Shown here: piece by piece, positions 1-12,091 of the stretch
Position numbering within the stretch: position 1 is the first letter of the stretch
Layout: the number at the start of each line of letters is the position of its first letter
Source of the DNA: Diphasiastrum complanatum
Taxonomy: Eukaryota; Streptophyta; Lycopodiopsida; Lycopodiales; Lycopodiaceae
Direction of reading: 5' to 3'
Assembly (NCBI GenBank): GCA_029204225.1
Contig: CM055095.1
Location: 26,643,312-26,707,311 of the forward strand
Length of the DNA stretch: 64,000 bases
Position numbers and translations under genes: made by a program
Notes under the pieces: generated by a model
What the model was told of the DNA's origin: nothing
Seen by the model: the letters and a program-made list of their open reading frames with translations, nothing else
Databases searched by the model: none

Positions 1-553
1 CTTACAACTGATGCTCAGAGAAGATGTCAAGAGTGAGGTTGTCAAGTCAAATTCATTCTCTGAGTATTCTATGTTCACTGGCAACTCTTTCGCAGACATA
101 TCGTTCTCTAAGTTATCTCCCAAGATCAACCTGCCCTCGGCAGAGGATGTGACTTTTGCTTCAGTTGAGAATCTTAAACCCCGTTCATATGTTAATTCTC
201 AAAGAAGGAACACTTGGAAAGAGTTATTTTGTTGAGGAGAAGAATTGATGGGAACTCCTGAACTAAATCTCTCATGTGTGTTGACAAAAATGTTTTTTGG
301 CATGCAGACAATTCAATTGTGTAATGTTATTCTGGTTCTGGTGTTAAATCCAAGCAGAGCTTTTTCGGTTGAATTTGATTTGTTTCTTAGAGTTGATCCT
401 TCATATCAAGCTAATTGGTATCGAATAAAAATTTCAAATTGATGTGTTTGAGGGGCTCATTAAAAGTACAACAGGTGAAGAGAAAAAACTATCATCAGAA
501 AGGGACATTGGGGGTAAGTCATTCAAATCTTACTGCCTGGATCAAATCAGCAT
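1..553. other. No recognisable gene
   Basis: An open frame of 74 codons (11-235, plus) has no motif I recognise and no repeat partner in the window. The rest is AT-rich with nothing identifiable. It may be eroded intergenic sequence next to the reverse-transcriptase remains that start at about 554. Confidence 0.4.
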
Positions 554-1056
554 CTAACACATGACTGATATTAGGTAAAGCAGGTAGTTGCGAAGCAGCT
601 GAATTTGCAACAACATCACATTGTATGATTGAAATTGATTCCGAGCAGTGTACGTACAGTTACTGAAATCTATGGACATAGAAGATAAAATGAGAGACAA
701 TGGTGTTGTATTGCAACTTTGAAGTCTAACTGTAAGCTCTACTCTAGTAGAAAAGAAAAAGTTGTCCTTTGTGCCACAGTCCAGAGAAAGAGGATGGTTG
801 CTATGCAGCAAAGAGGATACTAGTGCATGAGCAACAATATCCCAACTCCCCAAAAATGCAGCAGGAGCAGTTGAAGAAGCAAACATTTAACCAACTCCCC
901 TAAAGAGATTGGAAGTGAAATTTATTTTGCAAACTTTTTCTTTCGTGTCGAAAGTGCTTGGGCCAATTAAATGACCAAATACAAAGTATCATCAAATTCT
1001 CATAATATTGACATGATTGTAGGGTTGGAACATATTACAAGAAATATTGGGTCTTT

Positions 1057-1164
1057 GAGCAGAACACTCAAAAAATATGCCGAAAACAACCTGGGTTCAT
1101 TACCACTTAAGCAGAACACTCTAAAAATATGCCCAAAACAACCTGGGTTTATTCCCACTTGAGC
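1057..1164. repeat. 52-bp tandem duplication
   Basis: A unit beginning GCAGAACACTC and containing ATATGC and AACAACCTGGGTT occurs twice with a 52-bp period (phase points at 1059, 1111, and the start of a third at 1163). The copies differ by a few substitutions, so the duplication is not recent. It lies inside the degenerate reverse transcriptase. Confidence 0.8.
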
Positions 1165-1322
1165 AGTAATTAAGACTATTGCATCCTTAGGAGCGAGAAA
1201 TTCTGCACTTAGTGAAAAACTTTGGCAAACCAAGAGGATTCCAAGCCACATGTTTGTGCTCATTCAGTCAGTCCAAGAGAACAAGACTGCTTTGAAAAAT
1301 GTAAGAGTGGCGACACTATTGG

Positions 1323-1475
1323 TTCCACAATATGCTTGTCATCAACAAATGGAAAGAAACAACCATGTGAAAAAAATTGTCATTGTTGCCCACAATATTT
1401 TTTCCACAATATGCTTGTCATCAACAAATGGAAAGAAACAACCATGTGAAAAAAATTGTCATTGTTGCCCACAAT
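1323..1475. repeat. 79-bp tandem duplication
   Basis: The 74-bp block 1323-1396 (starting TTCCACAATATGCTTG) is repeated at 1402-1475 with no difference that I can see; the period is 79 bp. The near identity implies a much younger event than the surrounding decay. Confidence 0.9.
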
Positions 1476-2400
1476 GCCTGAAAGTGAGCCAAAGCAAAAA
1501 GAGGCTCACCAAGAGGGTCATTTTGTCTAGTTCCCTGATATAGATGCATGACCAAAATACAACGGATATGCTTGGAAATGAAAAAGTTCGAATGGAGGGA
1601 ATAATTGAGCAAGAAGTCCTTGAGCTTTTGACATCTTCAAAAATGAAATTTCTAGAGATTGAGTCAGATGTGCGATTGAGGGGTGAGTTGGGAGGTCAAC
1701 TTTGTAGGTAGAGGAGGCTAGCAAGATTAAGAAAGGAGGAGCCTTTTCACTGGATTCTGGATTTTAGCAGGTGCGCGGTGGGGTGGACCACTTTCTCATA
1801 ACCACCTGTTTAACACAATGGAACTGAATTAAAATGAGGATGAAAATTGTTTCGAAGCTGGAAACATATGGCATGAGCAGCCAAGCTGTATAAAAAACCC
1901 GCCCACAACAATTGGATGTATACCACCAATAGGCTTATCTAGAGCAATCAAACGTGATGTTGCAAGAATGGAAGCATTAAAATAAGGAATGTGTCCACAA
2001 GCTATGGAAGAGCAAACCTTGAAAAATAGATGAAAACCACTGGTAGAATAATCAAGAGGCAAACAATCTTATAAGTGTTCAAAAACCATTGTTGATGGGC
2101 TGTTAGAGGAGAGATGAGGACCGCGTGAAAAAGCTCTTATGAAATTAGACTCCAAAAGCATGAATTTTAGAATTAGGCTTGAAATCTTGAACAAATCAAG
2201 GAGGAGTCCATGGCTTGTGGATGAAGTTGATATAATGCTTGAATTGTAGCCGAAGATGGAATAGTAAGAGCCGAGGGAGGAAGGGCGTGAGCTACTCGTG
2301 AAGATTCCCCACTGGACTCAACATAAGGCACCACCATAACCACTGACAAAAAGGTGTAGAGATTGCGCCACCGCACTCAAATATAAGTTCAGCAGCAAAC

Positions 2401-3975
2401 GCATGACATTGTAGAAATTTTTTTTCTTGCAAATTCTCCTAATCTTTAGACATATAACGATGTAATTTGTTGTGAGTTTCATGGAGGAAGAGACTAATAT
2501 TCAAGGAATTGGATGTCAAACAAGTTAAAAGTAAATGCAAGGCCCTTTGAACCATCGAGATGAGTCCAGAGAAGCCCAAATGGGATGCCCCATGCCCCCA
2601 AAACATCAAGAGAGTGAACCCAATCCTAAGCTAAGGGAAAGATGATGAATGGAGAGTGTTGAGAGTAAGGCTAATAACTGAAGGCCAGCTCTCTTTACAT
2701 ATAAATGGCCATACCTAGAACACAATATATGGGTACGAGTTGACAAAGAAATTGGCACAGTACAATCGCCAATATTGTTTTGGTTGCAAGTAGAAGGGCG
2801 AAGGTGTGGGGAAGGTATGGCCGAACTGACGGAGGAGAATTATTATCAGCATTGCTTGTATAATTATGAGATCCATGATGAGCACAAGAGTACAAGTTAC
2901 TTACACCATAATAGATATTGATGTTGTAGTAATATTTAATTTCAAGCTATAAAAAAATCAGTTTTGCCAAGAACTACTGGCATTAATCAAAGTAACAGTG
3001 ATAAATTTCCAGCATTTTTTTTACTGCCTTCGATCCCAAGAACTTTCAAGGATTAGTCATGCATGCCTAACCTTTGCCTTAATCACCGAGTTGCCTAATC
3101 CAATTTGATAGTTACAGAGTGTCACATCTACATCTCCATGTCTTCTATGATATCGAGCAATAAAACTATAATATGGGAATTCATAAAATTGAAGGTCGCC
3201 TCACTAGACCTTGATTGTATTGTAAATATCTAGAGAAACACATAAACTACCATATGTGAAGATTGACGTTGATGAAGTAAAGAAGATTGGTCAAGTGGTC
3301 AATAAGATTTGACACGTTATAAATGCAAGGCCTAGTACTTGGATCTACGAGGTCATATTTTGTCTTTGATTGGCTAGCACATAAAACACCATGTTAACAA
3401 TCCCTTCTACGTACACAGAATGTTGCATTATTATGAGGCCAATTCTTTTAGAGACTAATCCATCAACCTTTCATGCTTTAAGGGGCTCTCGTTAATTTAT
3501 TTAAGTTTAATGTCACATTGATGCTAAGGGTGTTTTCACACTTGGTCACCCTATAGATTCCTTATTTCTAAATAAAGTCCTTTTCAATGTTCCATTGGTC
3601 CATTGAAAAATAAGGGCCTCCTCCATTTCATACTTGAACCCTTTGCTTATGTAAGGGCTGGTGGGTTTTTTGGACTTGGGGACCTTGCCTGCTTTGAAAG
3701 ATGGAGGGGGGTTTGTTGCGCATCATCTCACTTGCACCAAGGCCTAATAGTGAGAGGCAACAAGCAAAGGGAAATTGCCACTAGTGTGAAACCACCCTAA
3801 GAACAAAAGTACATAGTGGCTAATACACATTGAAACTTAAAGTCAAGGTTGTGCCGTTATGTTTTACCTCTAACTATGACACAAACTTTATAAGGCTTGA
3901 GCACATATTCCTTCAACATTAGATGCATGTAAATATAAAAAAGATTGTTGTTTCCACTTGTAGTAAGTATAGAAG
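2401..3975. other. No recognisable gene
   Basis: AT-rich sequence with only short, unrelated open frames. No terminal repeats, primer sites or protein motifs seen. Confidence 0.4.
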
Positions 3976-4024
3976 ATGTCTTTAGTTGAGAGTACCAAAT
4001 TTTGTTCTACACAGACTACATGCT

Positions 4025-5002
4025 CAATTTGGCTCATTACATCTAATAAAAGAGGCCAAGACAATGCTATCTTCCGAATTCGACATGACCGATCTGGGCG
4101 AAGCTCATTTCTGCCTTGGTATACAAATCCACAGAGACAAAAAACAAAAGTTGGTCTACATTACACAACAAAGGTACATCTACAACATGTTAGTCAAATA
4201 TAATCTGACTAATCACAAATTAGCTCTCTCACCAATGGAACCAGGTCTCAAATTGTCAAAGGACGAGTGTCCCCAAACAATTCATGAGAAGCAACAGATG
4301 CATGAGTATCCTTATCATTCTATTATAGGATCTCTTATGTACACCATGATCTGTACCAGGGCAGACATAGCTTTTGCAGTCAACTCTCTCAGTCAGTTTA
4401 TGACTAATCCTGGTGTAACACATTGGAAGGCTCTTATCAGAGTCATGAGATATCTTCGAGCTACTATGGACTTTTGCATTTGTTATGGAGCAGTCGGCAA
4501 CGACAAATTCAATTTACTCAGTGGTTACACAGATGCAAGTTGGGCAGGAGATGTAGACACTCGTAAATCCACTTTCAGATTTACATTCTTCCTTAACAAT
4601 GGTCCAATTTCCTGGAACAATCGCAAGCAATCTTCAATAACTCTATCTTCCATTGAATCAGAGTATATCGCAGCCTCTCAAGCTACAAAGGAAGCAATTT
4701 GATTGAGGAACTTACTCTTAGATATCGGTCTGAATCAATATGCTCCGATGACATTATCTTGTTATAAACAAAGTGCCATTGCTTTATCAACCAACCCTAG
4801 ATTTCATTCTAGGAGTAAGCACATTCAACTGAAGTATCATTTCATTAGAAGCAAAGTTCTAAACGAAGAGGTCAGATTGCAGTATTGTAGAACGCAAGAT
4901 GTGACAACAAATATTTTTACCAAAGCATTAAATTTGGAAGCACACAGAAGATTCTGTGTAGAACTAAGTTTGAAGGTCAAGGCATTCAAGGATTCAGATT
5001 AA
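4025..5002 (+). pseudogene. Copia reverse transcriptase C-terminus and RNase H (P1)
   Basis: One reading frame encodes FDMTDLGEAHFCLGIQI, EYPYHSIIGSLMY, THWKALIRVMRYLR and GYTDASWAGD (RNase H start), then SKHIQLKYHFIR and the IFTKAL ending typical of copia. A single in-frame TGA at 4700-4702 stands where the family has Trp (EAI-stop-LRNLL, TGG to TGA). The RNase H region also reads CYKQSAIAL where CDNQSAIAL is usual, so a catalytic Asp is lost. The frame is otherwise open to the TAA at 5000-5002. The protein would copy element RNA into DNA; this copy cannot. Confidence 0.85.
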
Positions 5003-5490
5003 GGATCGGTTTTAATCCTCATCCATTGTTTATCCAATTCTGCAAATTTTCTTGTGTCTTTATACAGTCTGTAGATTTACAAGTGTTTTTACACAGTCTG
5101 CAGAAATACATGGAGTTTGACAAGAGTGTCGCATTTTTCACCTGTCAAGAATCTTGTGTAAAGAATGCAGAGTTGCATTTTTCGCATTTTTCAAAGTGCC
5201 TCCAATGTTAAGGAAATGACTCTAGCAAAGTGTGAAGCGACCCTAAATGACATTTAAGGACACTATCGGGTTTTTTGCAAAAAATTGACACTGTCGTCTT
5301 TTTGCGACACTGTCGCCTGTGGCAATTTTAGTTCATTTATGCAGAGTGACGGTTTTAGTTCATTTACACAAACAGACTGTTTATGACCAATTGTCATCGC
5401 TTATCAACAATCAATTTTTGAGAAGGAACTGGATGAATGCCAGTGGACACCAGCCAACTGGCAATCGCATTTGATGACCTAATTGCATAG

Positions 5491-5498
5491 TATATATA
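5491..5498 (+). promoter_or_regulatory. TATA box of the P1 LTR
   Basis: TATATATA in an otherwise mixed sequence, about 50 bp upstream of the CT tract. The position fits the U3/R promoter of a plant LTR. Confidence 0.5.
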
Positions 5499-5546
5499 GT
5501 TGTTCATATTCATATAGTTTTACGAAGTTTAGCAAGCATTTGAATA

Positions 5547-5688
<142 letters not shown>

Positions 5689-6352
5689 CCAAGCCTGTGA
5701 GCTTGAACACTCCTGAGCATTCTAGATCACTTCTTAGAGTTGTTTAGAGATTGCTATTGCGCTTACTGCTTATCAACATTGCGCTTAATTCAGACTTTCA
5801 TTTTAGCCGTTCAGAAATAGCTTAGAGTATGCGGCTTTGATCCACAACTTATTGTACTCATTCACTTCTGTTTCGTTTTCATAATGAATCAATACTATCT
5901 TTTATTGCGTTCAGGTTCGTATCAGAATGTTTGCATTTTTGTAGTTCTTTGCAACTAATTATTTGTCTGGAGTTCTTCGCGACTAATTATTTGTCTAGTG
6001 ATTCACGACAAATTATTTGTCTGATAATTCAATGCATTATTGTTTGGCTACGTAATCACTATGGTACTGATGATTTCAAAGCTAGTTACTATAAGATCAA
6101 ACATGATTTCTATCACTATTGTTTTGTTCAAAATTGATAGGCATAGTCATGCATGAAGAAAGAAAAAGATAGCCTATTCTGCTGCGCACGATAAGTTTTC
6201 TTTCTTGTCATACGAATTTTTTTTATTCGAGTTCGTTTCTTTTCGAGTTCAACGTATCTTTCGCATACCTCTTTTCGACAGTCTTCACACGTGTGAATGT
6301 ACCTTTTGTGAGTGATTTCAGCTAGTCTAGTCAAATTTGCTACATTTGATAT

Positions 6353-6505
6353 TTTGCAATTTTGTGTATAGAATGGTCATTAAATGCTATTTTTAAATCC
6401 ACATGTGTGAAATACAGTGGCTTATTATTTTTGTATGGACAACAACTTTATTTTATGTTTTGGTTGATGTTGATCAAGATCTATTAGAAAGTTGCATCTC
6501 ATTCA
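6353..6505 (+). repeat. Left part of B 5' LTR, split by A (left edge uncertain)
   Basis: The sequence left of A must continue at 11979-12091, where an LTR end followed by a primer site is visible. The left limit is not resolved because P1's LTR ends somewhere just upstream. Confidence 0.45.
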
Positions 6506-7571
6506 TGTTGGAGAAAGAGGGTGTTTCGTTTGTGAGAAACGAAAAATAGCTCTAAAGAAAGACGAACACGAACGAGAAACAAAACTTGAACAAGAAACGG
6601 AACTCAAACGAAAAGTGTTCGTGCGCAGCAGATTGAGCTATATGACTCTTTCCCTAGGCATGACTACGCTTATCAGAACGAACATAACGTTAGTGATAAA
6701 AATCACGGTCGCTCTGATTACGTAGCCAAACATTGATTCATAAAGCACCAGAAGAATTATTTGTCGGCGAAGAGCTAGACTGAGCTCGAATGATAATCAG
6801 TCGCGAATGATTTGCGAAAGACAAGACTAAAGATTAGTCGTGCTAAAATAGATTACCAAATTGAGCAACTAGAAAGTTAGACAGAAAGAAGAATAAGTGT
6901 AGCAATATTGACACAGATGCGGCGAAACCACGTGCTCTACGAAGCTAATTCAATCTGTAAAGGAATGAAATCTTATTACTGACAATAAAGAATCAATGCA
7001 CAAGACATCTACTTCATCTATTTCTGATAAGCTTCTAATGCTAAATTTACACACACTTGATCTTCAATCTCTTAATCAACGATCAATCAGTCAATCTGAA
7101 TACACAAATGGTATTCAATATATATACATATTGTTATAGGTGTGCAGATGAAGAAAGTACAGAGTGTGTGTGCTGTCTGTAGGAGATCATGGGTGGCTGT
7201 AGTTGTTGTCAAGTCTATTAGCACAGTTGCATGGGGAGAGCGTGAAAAGAGTGAAACGTCAACCTTTGCTGAAGTGAACGTTGGTGAAGATGTGAAAAAT
7301 ACGTCACTTTGATGAATTTCCTTAGGATTTGATTTACAGGGTGCCTTTGTTTTCTGGGGCACCTTTGGCATTTTGTAAGATGGTGTCGCCTTTTTCGCTT
7401 GTCACCAAAACACATGTAAAAACACAGTGTCGCGATTCTTTCGCCTTTTCTTTGCCTGTGAGAAATTTACATGTAAATATGCAGACTGCACGACAACGTG
7501 AGTAAAAATGTAGCATGAATGGAGGCTAATTAAAATGGGATTGAGGAGAGTAGAGGAAACAAATCCAACAC
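6506..7571 (-). repeat. 3' LTR of A
   Basis: 1066 bp, TGTTGG...CCAACA, flanked outside by ATTCA (6501-6505) and inside by the polypurine tract. Confidence 0.92.
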
Positions 7572-7583
7572 CCCCCCCTTAAT
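7572..7583 (-). other. Polypurine tract of A
   Basis: Eight C then TTAA on the plus strand, that is TTAAGGGGGGGG on the element strand, ending exactly at the 3' LTR. This is the plus-strand DNA primer of copia elements. Confidence 0.85.
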
Positions 7584-8337
7584 TTGGATCTGTGAATGCC
7601 TTGATCTTCAAACTAAGCAATGCACAAAATTTGTTGTGTGCATTAACACTGAGTGCTTTTGTGAATATGTCTGCAACCATGTCCTGCGTTCTGCAGTACG
7701 TTAAGCTTGTCTCCTTGTTGAGAACCTTGCCCCTGATGTAGTAATGTCTTATTTCAATGCGCTTACTCCTAGAGTGAGATCTAGGGTTGGCTGATAAGGC
7801 AATAGCACTCTGATTATCACAGAACAACATAGTAGGGCTGTACTGATTCAGATTAATGTCTAACAATAAATTTCTCAACCAAAATGCTTCCTTAATAAAT
7901 TGAGAAACAACAATGTATTCTGTTTTTATAGAGAAAAGTGCGATAGAGGTTTGCTTACAACTGTTCCATGAGATAGGACCGCCATTGAAGAAGAATGTAA
8001 AGCCAGATGTAGATTTATGATTGTCTACATCTCCTCCCCAGGTTGCATCAGAATAACCATTGAGCTGATGAAGATTGTCGTTGCTGACATCTCCATAGCA
8101 GATGCACTGATCCATGGTAGCTCGAATATATCTCATGACTCTTATGAGAGCCTTCCAATGGGTAATGCCAGGAATAGCCATATATTGGTTGAGTGAGCTT
8201 ATTGCAAAGGAAATATATGGTCTTGTACAGACCATTGCGTACATGAGAGATCCAAGTATCGATCGATAAGGATACTCTCTCATCTGCTCCTCTTTATGCG
8301 CACTTGGCTTGATCTTCTGGGAAGATTCGACTAACAA
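7579..8337 (-). pseudogene. RT remnant and RNase H of A
   Basis: An open frame of about 250 codons on the minus strand. It starts inside the last quarter of reverse transcriptase (EYPYRSILGSLMY, THWKALIRVMRYIRATMD) and runs through RNase H (GYSDATWGGD, CDNQSAIALS, RSKRIEIRHYYIRGK, DIFTKALS). RNase H looks nearly intact. The upstream RT core, including fingers, palm and the YVDD box, is missing: at about 8338-8345 the integrase-RT linker joins straight to this segment. Closest in the window is P1. Confidence 0.85.
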
Positions 8338-8344
8338 ACCACTC

Positions 8345-9196
8345 CTGGGATTTGTTGCTGGTTAGCAGCAACATCTTCGTCTGATTTGTTGTCACAAAGT
8401 GGGTCGACAATAGACACGCCTGAGCCAGAGGCTCGGACGGTCGCGTTAATGGCAGGTGATGAAGGTTCACCTAGAGCAATATCCTTGCCTTTGAGGTCAA
8501 CGAACCGATCCTCGATAAAGACTATATCCCAACTATATTTGCTGGGTATTAGGATCATACAACTTGTAAGTATTATCAGATGAAGTATATCCGATCAGGA
8601 TGGTCTTGAGACCTTGGAAGTCCAATATCTTCCTCGTGTCTTTTGGGATCTACGTGTAGACAATACACCCAAAGACTCTTAGGTTCTTCAAAGAAGGCCT
8701 AGAGCCTGTCCACACCTCGTGGGGTGTCTTGCCTGAGAGGGCCTTGGTTGAACATCTGTTTTGGACGTAAGCTGTAGTGGAGACAACTTCAGCCCAGAAT
8801 CTTTTAGGCAACGATGCATGTGCTAGCATACATTTGGTAGATTCAACCAGGGTACGGTTCTTCCTCTTGGCTAAGCCATTAGACTGAGGACTGTAAGGAG
8901 TGATGAATTGTTGCTCAATGCCTTGGCTTTGGCAGTACTCCTTAAACTCGATAGAGATATATCTCCACCGTTGTATGACCTTAGAGTCTTGATCGTCCGT
9001 CCAGTCTCCTTTTTTGCATGCTCCCTAAAGATTTTGAAACAGCTGAAGGCTTCTGATTTCTTCTTTATAAAATACACCAAAGTCCTCTTGGAAAATTCAT
9101 CAATAAACGCTATAAAATACTTGGCATCCTTCAGCGAAGGATTTTTCATCGGACCACAAATGTTTGAATGTACAACATCTAGCAATTCTCTAGCAA
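8345..9196 (-). pseudogene. Integrase of A, core and C-terminal region
   Basis: Minus strand. The core begins MLDVVHSNICGPM, so the first catalytic Asp of the usual HSD is Asn. It continues FIAFIDEFSKRTLVYFIKKKSEAF and RSYNGGD, where the second catalytic Asp is Tyr. Downstream, around 8560-8870, are the strand-transfer helix remnants and the GYTSS region. A linker rich in Pro, Ser and Asp (8345-8558) is then cut by the RT deletion. Several frame breaks. Catalytically dead. Confidence 0.8.
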
Positions 9197-9982
9197 CTAG
9201 AGGATTGATATAAATGGTTTTCTAGTCTGTTTACCAACTAGATAGTCTTGATATACATGTAAATTGACTTTTTTGCGAGGATAGTTGAGATCAAGAACAA
9301 TAGATTGTCTAGACATTTGTTGTAAAGCAGCATGATTCAAATGACCAAGTCTATAATGCCAAAATAAACTTTTATTTGAATGAATAGAAGTACTGAGAGC
9401 CTGACTAGAGGCAAAAAAGCAATGACTTAATTTATACAAATATCCATGTCTCTTTCCGAGTGCTAGGATCTTGCATGTCCTATCAACTAGTTTACATTGA
9501 TCACATTCGAATTCTACTCTATGTCCTAGATCTGTGATCCTGCTTACAGAGAGCAGATTCGTAGATAAATTTGGTACATACAGGACTTTAGAGAGTAGCT
9601 TAGACTGATCATTTTCAAAGCTTAATCTTACAGTGCCTCCACCTTTAATAGCTTGTGTGCTATTGTTGCCAAGGTGAACAAATTTTTGGGTACTGTAAGG
9701 TGTATAGGGCTCGAAACAGCCAATGAGGCTAGTCATGTGCTGAGTGGCTCCGGAATCTAGGAACCAAGAACTGTCGCCGGATGCTCCTTGATAGCTGATC
9801 ATGAAGGCATCATGATTCGCTTCTTGAATAGGTTGTGGAGCTTCTACAGTTGCATTTGCCACTTGATTCGATTGCCCCTTGTTGTTATTCTTCACTTGCT
9901 GTATCTGGCAGTCTTGAATTTTGTGGTTGTTTCGCTTGTAGTATCTGCAAAATAGCTTCTTCTTTGTCTGCGGATTCAACAA
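9197..9982 (-). pseudogene. Zinc knuckle, protease and integrase N-terminus of A
   Basis: Open for about 260 codons. Near the start the nucleocapsid knuckle reads FCRYYKRNNHKIQDC, in which the second Cys is Tyr; element B keeps FCRYCKRANHDIKEC. The aspartic protease motif is intact: SWFLDSGATQHMTS. Then come LLSKVLYVPNLSTNLLSVSRI and the integrase HHCC region, LFWHYRLGHLNHAALQQMS, where the Cys pair before GKQTRK is Tyr (VYQDYLVGKQ). Three Cys to Tyr changes and the Asp to Asn downstream are all G to A on the coding strand. Confidence 0.85.
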
Positions 9983-10042
9983 TTCTTTATGTTATACTGG
10001 TTTCTGGTCTAGCTTTGATTGCTTCAGGCCTTTCTTCTTCTT

Positions 10043-10675
10043 CTACTTAGTTGTGCTCTTGTTGGTGTATAAGGTGTGAGAATCAGCTGAGGAACTTGAG
10101 GCTTCGTTCCTCCTCGTGTCTTCCTGCAACAACATAGTAATGACTCTCGAAAGAGTCAATTCTGGATGAGTTATAATGATAATCACCCAGCTATCGTATG
10201 AGCTTGGCAAGCTTGTAAGCAGTTGCATTACTGCGTCTTGATTGTCTATGACAGATCCGACAATTGCCATTTGCCTTAGCAGGTTCTTGAATTGATTGAT
10301 GTGATTTTGCAGAGAATCACCATTCGCCATATTGAGGGAGTAGAATTTCTTCCTGAGATGTAGCTTGGAAGCTATGTCTCGCACTTCGTATAGTGTGCTC
10401 AAGATGTCCTAGACTTCTTTTGATGTCTGGGCCTCGGATACATGGCCGATATGAGTATCCGTGATGTTGAGGATGATTAGCGCGAAAGCTTTTCCATCCT
10501 TCAGCTTCCATCTGGCGATTGCTACATCATCTGCTTCGGGTTTCCCTTCTGCACCTATAACAACGTCATACAATTTTTTAGCCATTACTACAGTTTTCAT
10601 CTTAAATTTTCACAGATGGTAATTGGCTCCATCAAGCTTGTCCATGATAGGACTGGCTTTCCCTTGGAAATCCAT
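10043..10675 (-). pseudogene. Gag of A
   Basis: Starts at the ATG at 10675-10673 (MDFQGKASPIMDKLDGANY), a typical copia gag N-terminus. It continues through DIASKLHLRKKFYSLNMANG and LPSSYDSWVI to LLQEDTRRNEA. Two in-frame stops replace Trp: a TGA after GANYHL (about 10616) and a TAG at 10409-10411 after TSKEV. Both are single G to A changes from TGG. Gag would form the particle that packages element RNA. Confidence 0.82.
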
Positions 10676-10818
10676 GTGAAAGAATTACTCTAAGTGATAG
10701 GAAAATCTATCAGTGACTTAAGTATGAAAATCTGATACAGAATTACAGAACAAGAATACAATTACTCTATCGGCTAGTAGAGTCTTGTACTGTGGAAGCT
10801 TATCAGGCTATGAAAATA

Positions 10819-10830
10819 GCTCTGATACCA
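10819..10830 (-). other. Primer binding site of A
   Basis: GCTCTGATACCA on the plus strand is TGGTATCAGAGC on the element strand. It is complementary to the 3' end of plant initiator methionine tRNA and directly abuts the 5' LTR. Confidence 0.93.
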
Positions 10831-11978
10831 TGTTGGAGAAAGAGGGTGTGTTGTGTGTGAGAAATGAAAAATAGCTCTAAAAGAAAGACGAACACGAACG
10901 AGAAACGAAACTTGAATAAGAAACAAAACTCGAACAAAAAGTGTTTGTGCACAGCGAAATGAGCTATATGACTCTTTCCCTAAGCATGACTACGCCTATA
11001 AGAACGAACAAAAAATTAGTGATGGAAATCATGGTCGCTCTGATTATGTAACCAAACATTGATTAATAAAGCACCAAAAGAATTATTTGTCGTAAATGAT
11101 TCACGAAGAGCTAGACTGAGCTCGACTGATAATCAGTCGTGAATGATTCACGAAAGACAAGACTAAATATTAGTCGTGCTAAAACAGATTACCAAATTGA
11201 GCAACTAGAAAGTCAGATATAAAGAAGAATAAGCGTAGCAATTTTGACACAGTACTGAATGCAAAACAGAGAGCTGTTATCAGATTAAGTATATCAAATA
11301 TACATGTCAATAGAGCACAAGACAATAGCGGGCGAAACCACGTGCTCTACGAAGCTAATTCAATTTGTAAAGGAATGAAACCTTATTACTGACAATAAAA
11401 AATCAACGCACTAGGCATCTACTTTGTCTATCTCTGATAAGCTTCTAATGCTAAATTTACACACACTTGATTTTCAATCTCTTAATCAACGATCAATCAG
11501 TCAATCTGAATACACAAATGGTATTCAGTATATATACATATTGTTATAGGTGTGCAGATGAAGAAAGTCCAGAGTGGATGTGTTGTTTGTAGGAGATCGT
11601 GGGTGGCTGCAGTTGTTGTCAAGTCTGTTAGCGCAGTTGCATGGGGAGAGCGTGAAAAGGGTGCAATGTCAGCCTTTGATGAATTGAACGTTGGTGAAGA
11701 TGTGAAAAATGCGTCACTCTGATGAATTTCCTTAGGATTTGATTTACAGGGTGCCTTTGTTTTCTGGGGCACCTTTGGCATTTTGTAAGACGGTGTCACC
11801 TTTTTTGCCTGTCACCAAAACACGTGTAAAAACACAGTGTCACGATTCTTTCGTCTTTCCTTCGCCTGTGAGAATTTACATGTAAATATGCAGACTGCGC
11901 AACAATGTGAGTAAAAATGCAGCATGAACGGAGGCAGATTAAATGGGATTTACAAGAGTAGAGGAAACAAATCCAACA
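10831..11978 (-). repeat. 5' LTR of A
   Basis: 1148 bp, same ends as the partner LTR, flanked on the right by the target duplication ATTCA (11979-11983). An extra segment of about 80 bp around 11250-11335 is absent from the other LTR. Confidence 0.92.
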
Positions 11979-12091
11979 ATTCATAGTGTAGATGTTGGTT
12001 TTTCTACATTGGCAAGATTGGTGATTTGTTGTCTTTCTAATCCAAGATCATCTTATGGATTTGGATCTTAATTGATCTGAAATCTTTCACA
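11979..12091 (+). repeat. Right end of B 5' LTR
   Basis: Ends TTTCACA immediately before a TGGTATCAGAGC primer site at 12092-12103, so it is the 3' end of a 5' LTR. Its left part was displaced by element A. Confidence 0.7.

Larger units (their letters stand above)
554..2400 (-). pseudogene. Eroded LINE-like reverse transcriptase
   Basis: Read on the minus strand, several short frames line up in the right order with a reverse transcriptase family common in plant genomes as non-LTR-type remains. Seen from right to left: a stretch ending in KPIGGIHPIVVGG (about 1830-2060), matching the usual KPxGGIRPIxVG block; LLAQLFPPF followed by PLYFGHASISG (about 1530-1720); GTRQNDPLGEPLFALAHF (about 1470-1560), the block before the catalytic Asp pair; and FLGSWDIVAHALVSSLL (about 800-860), near the usual C-terminus. 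The frame breaks many times and two tandem duplications (1057-1162, 1323-1475) fall inside it, the second where the catalytic motif should be. It is dead. The family assignment rests on remembered consensus, not a search. Confidence 0.6.
6506..11978 (-). mobile_element. Ty1/copia retrotransposon A, complete ends
   Basis: Two LTRs (6506-7571 and 10831-11978) start TGTTGG and end CCAACA on the plus strand. Both flanks carry the 5-bp target duplication ATTCA (6501-6505 and 11979-11983). The primer site and polypurine tract are exactly adjacent to the LTRs and place the 5' end on the right. The internal part is only about 3.2 kb because most of reverse transcriptase is deleted. Order on the minus strand: gag, zinc knuckle, protease, integrase, short RT remnant, RNase H. 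It is non-autonomous. It is inserted in the 5' LTR of element B. The two LTRs differ by an indel of about 80 bp near 11250-11335 and by scattered substitutions. Confidence 0.93.

Noticed and set aside
5905..5925. CGTATCAGAATG resembling a primer binding site
   Set aside because: Only a partial match to TGGTATCAGAGC, and it lies inside the 3' LTR of P1 rather than after a 5' LTR.
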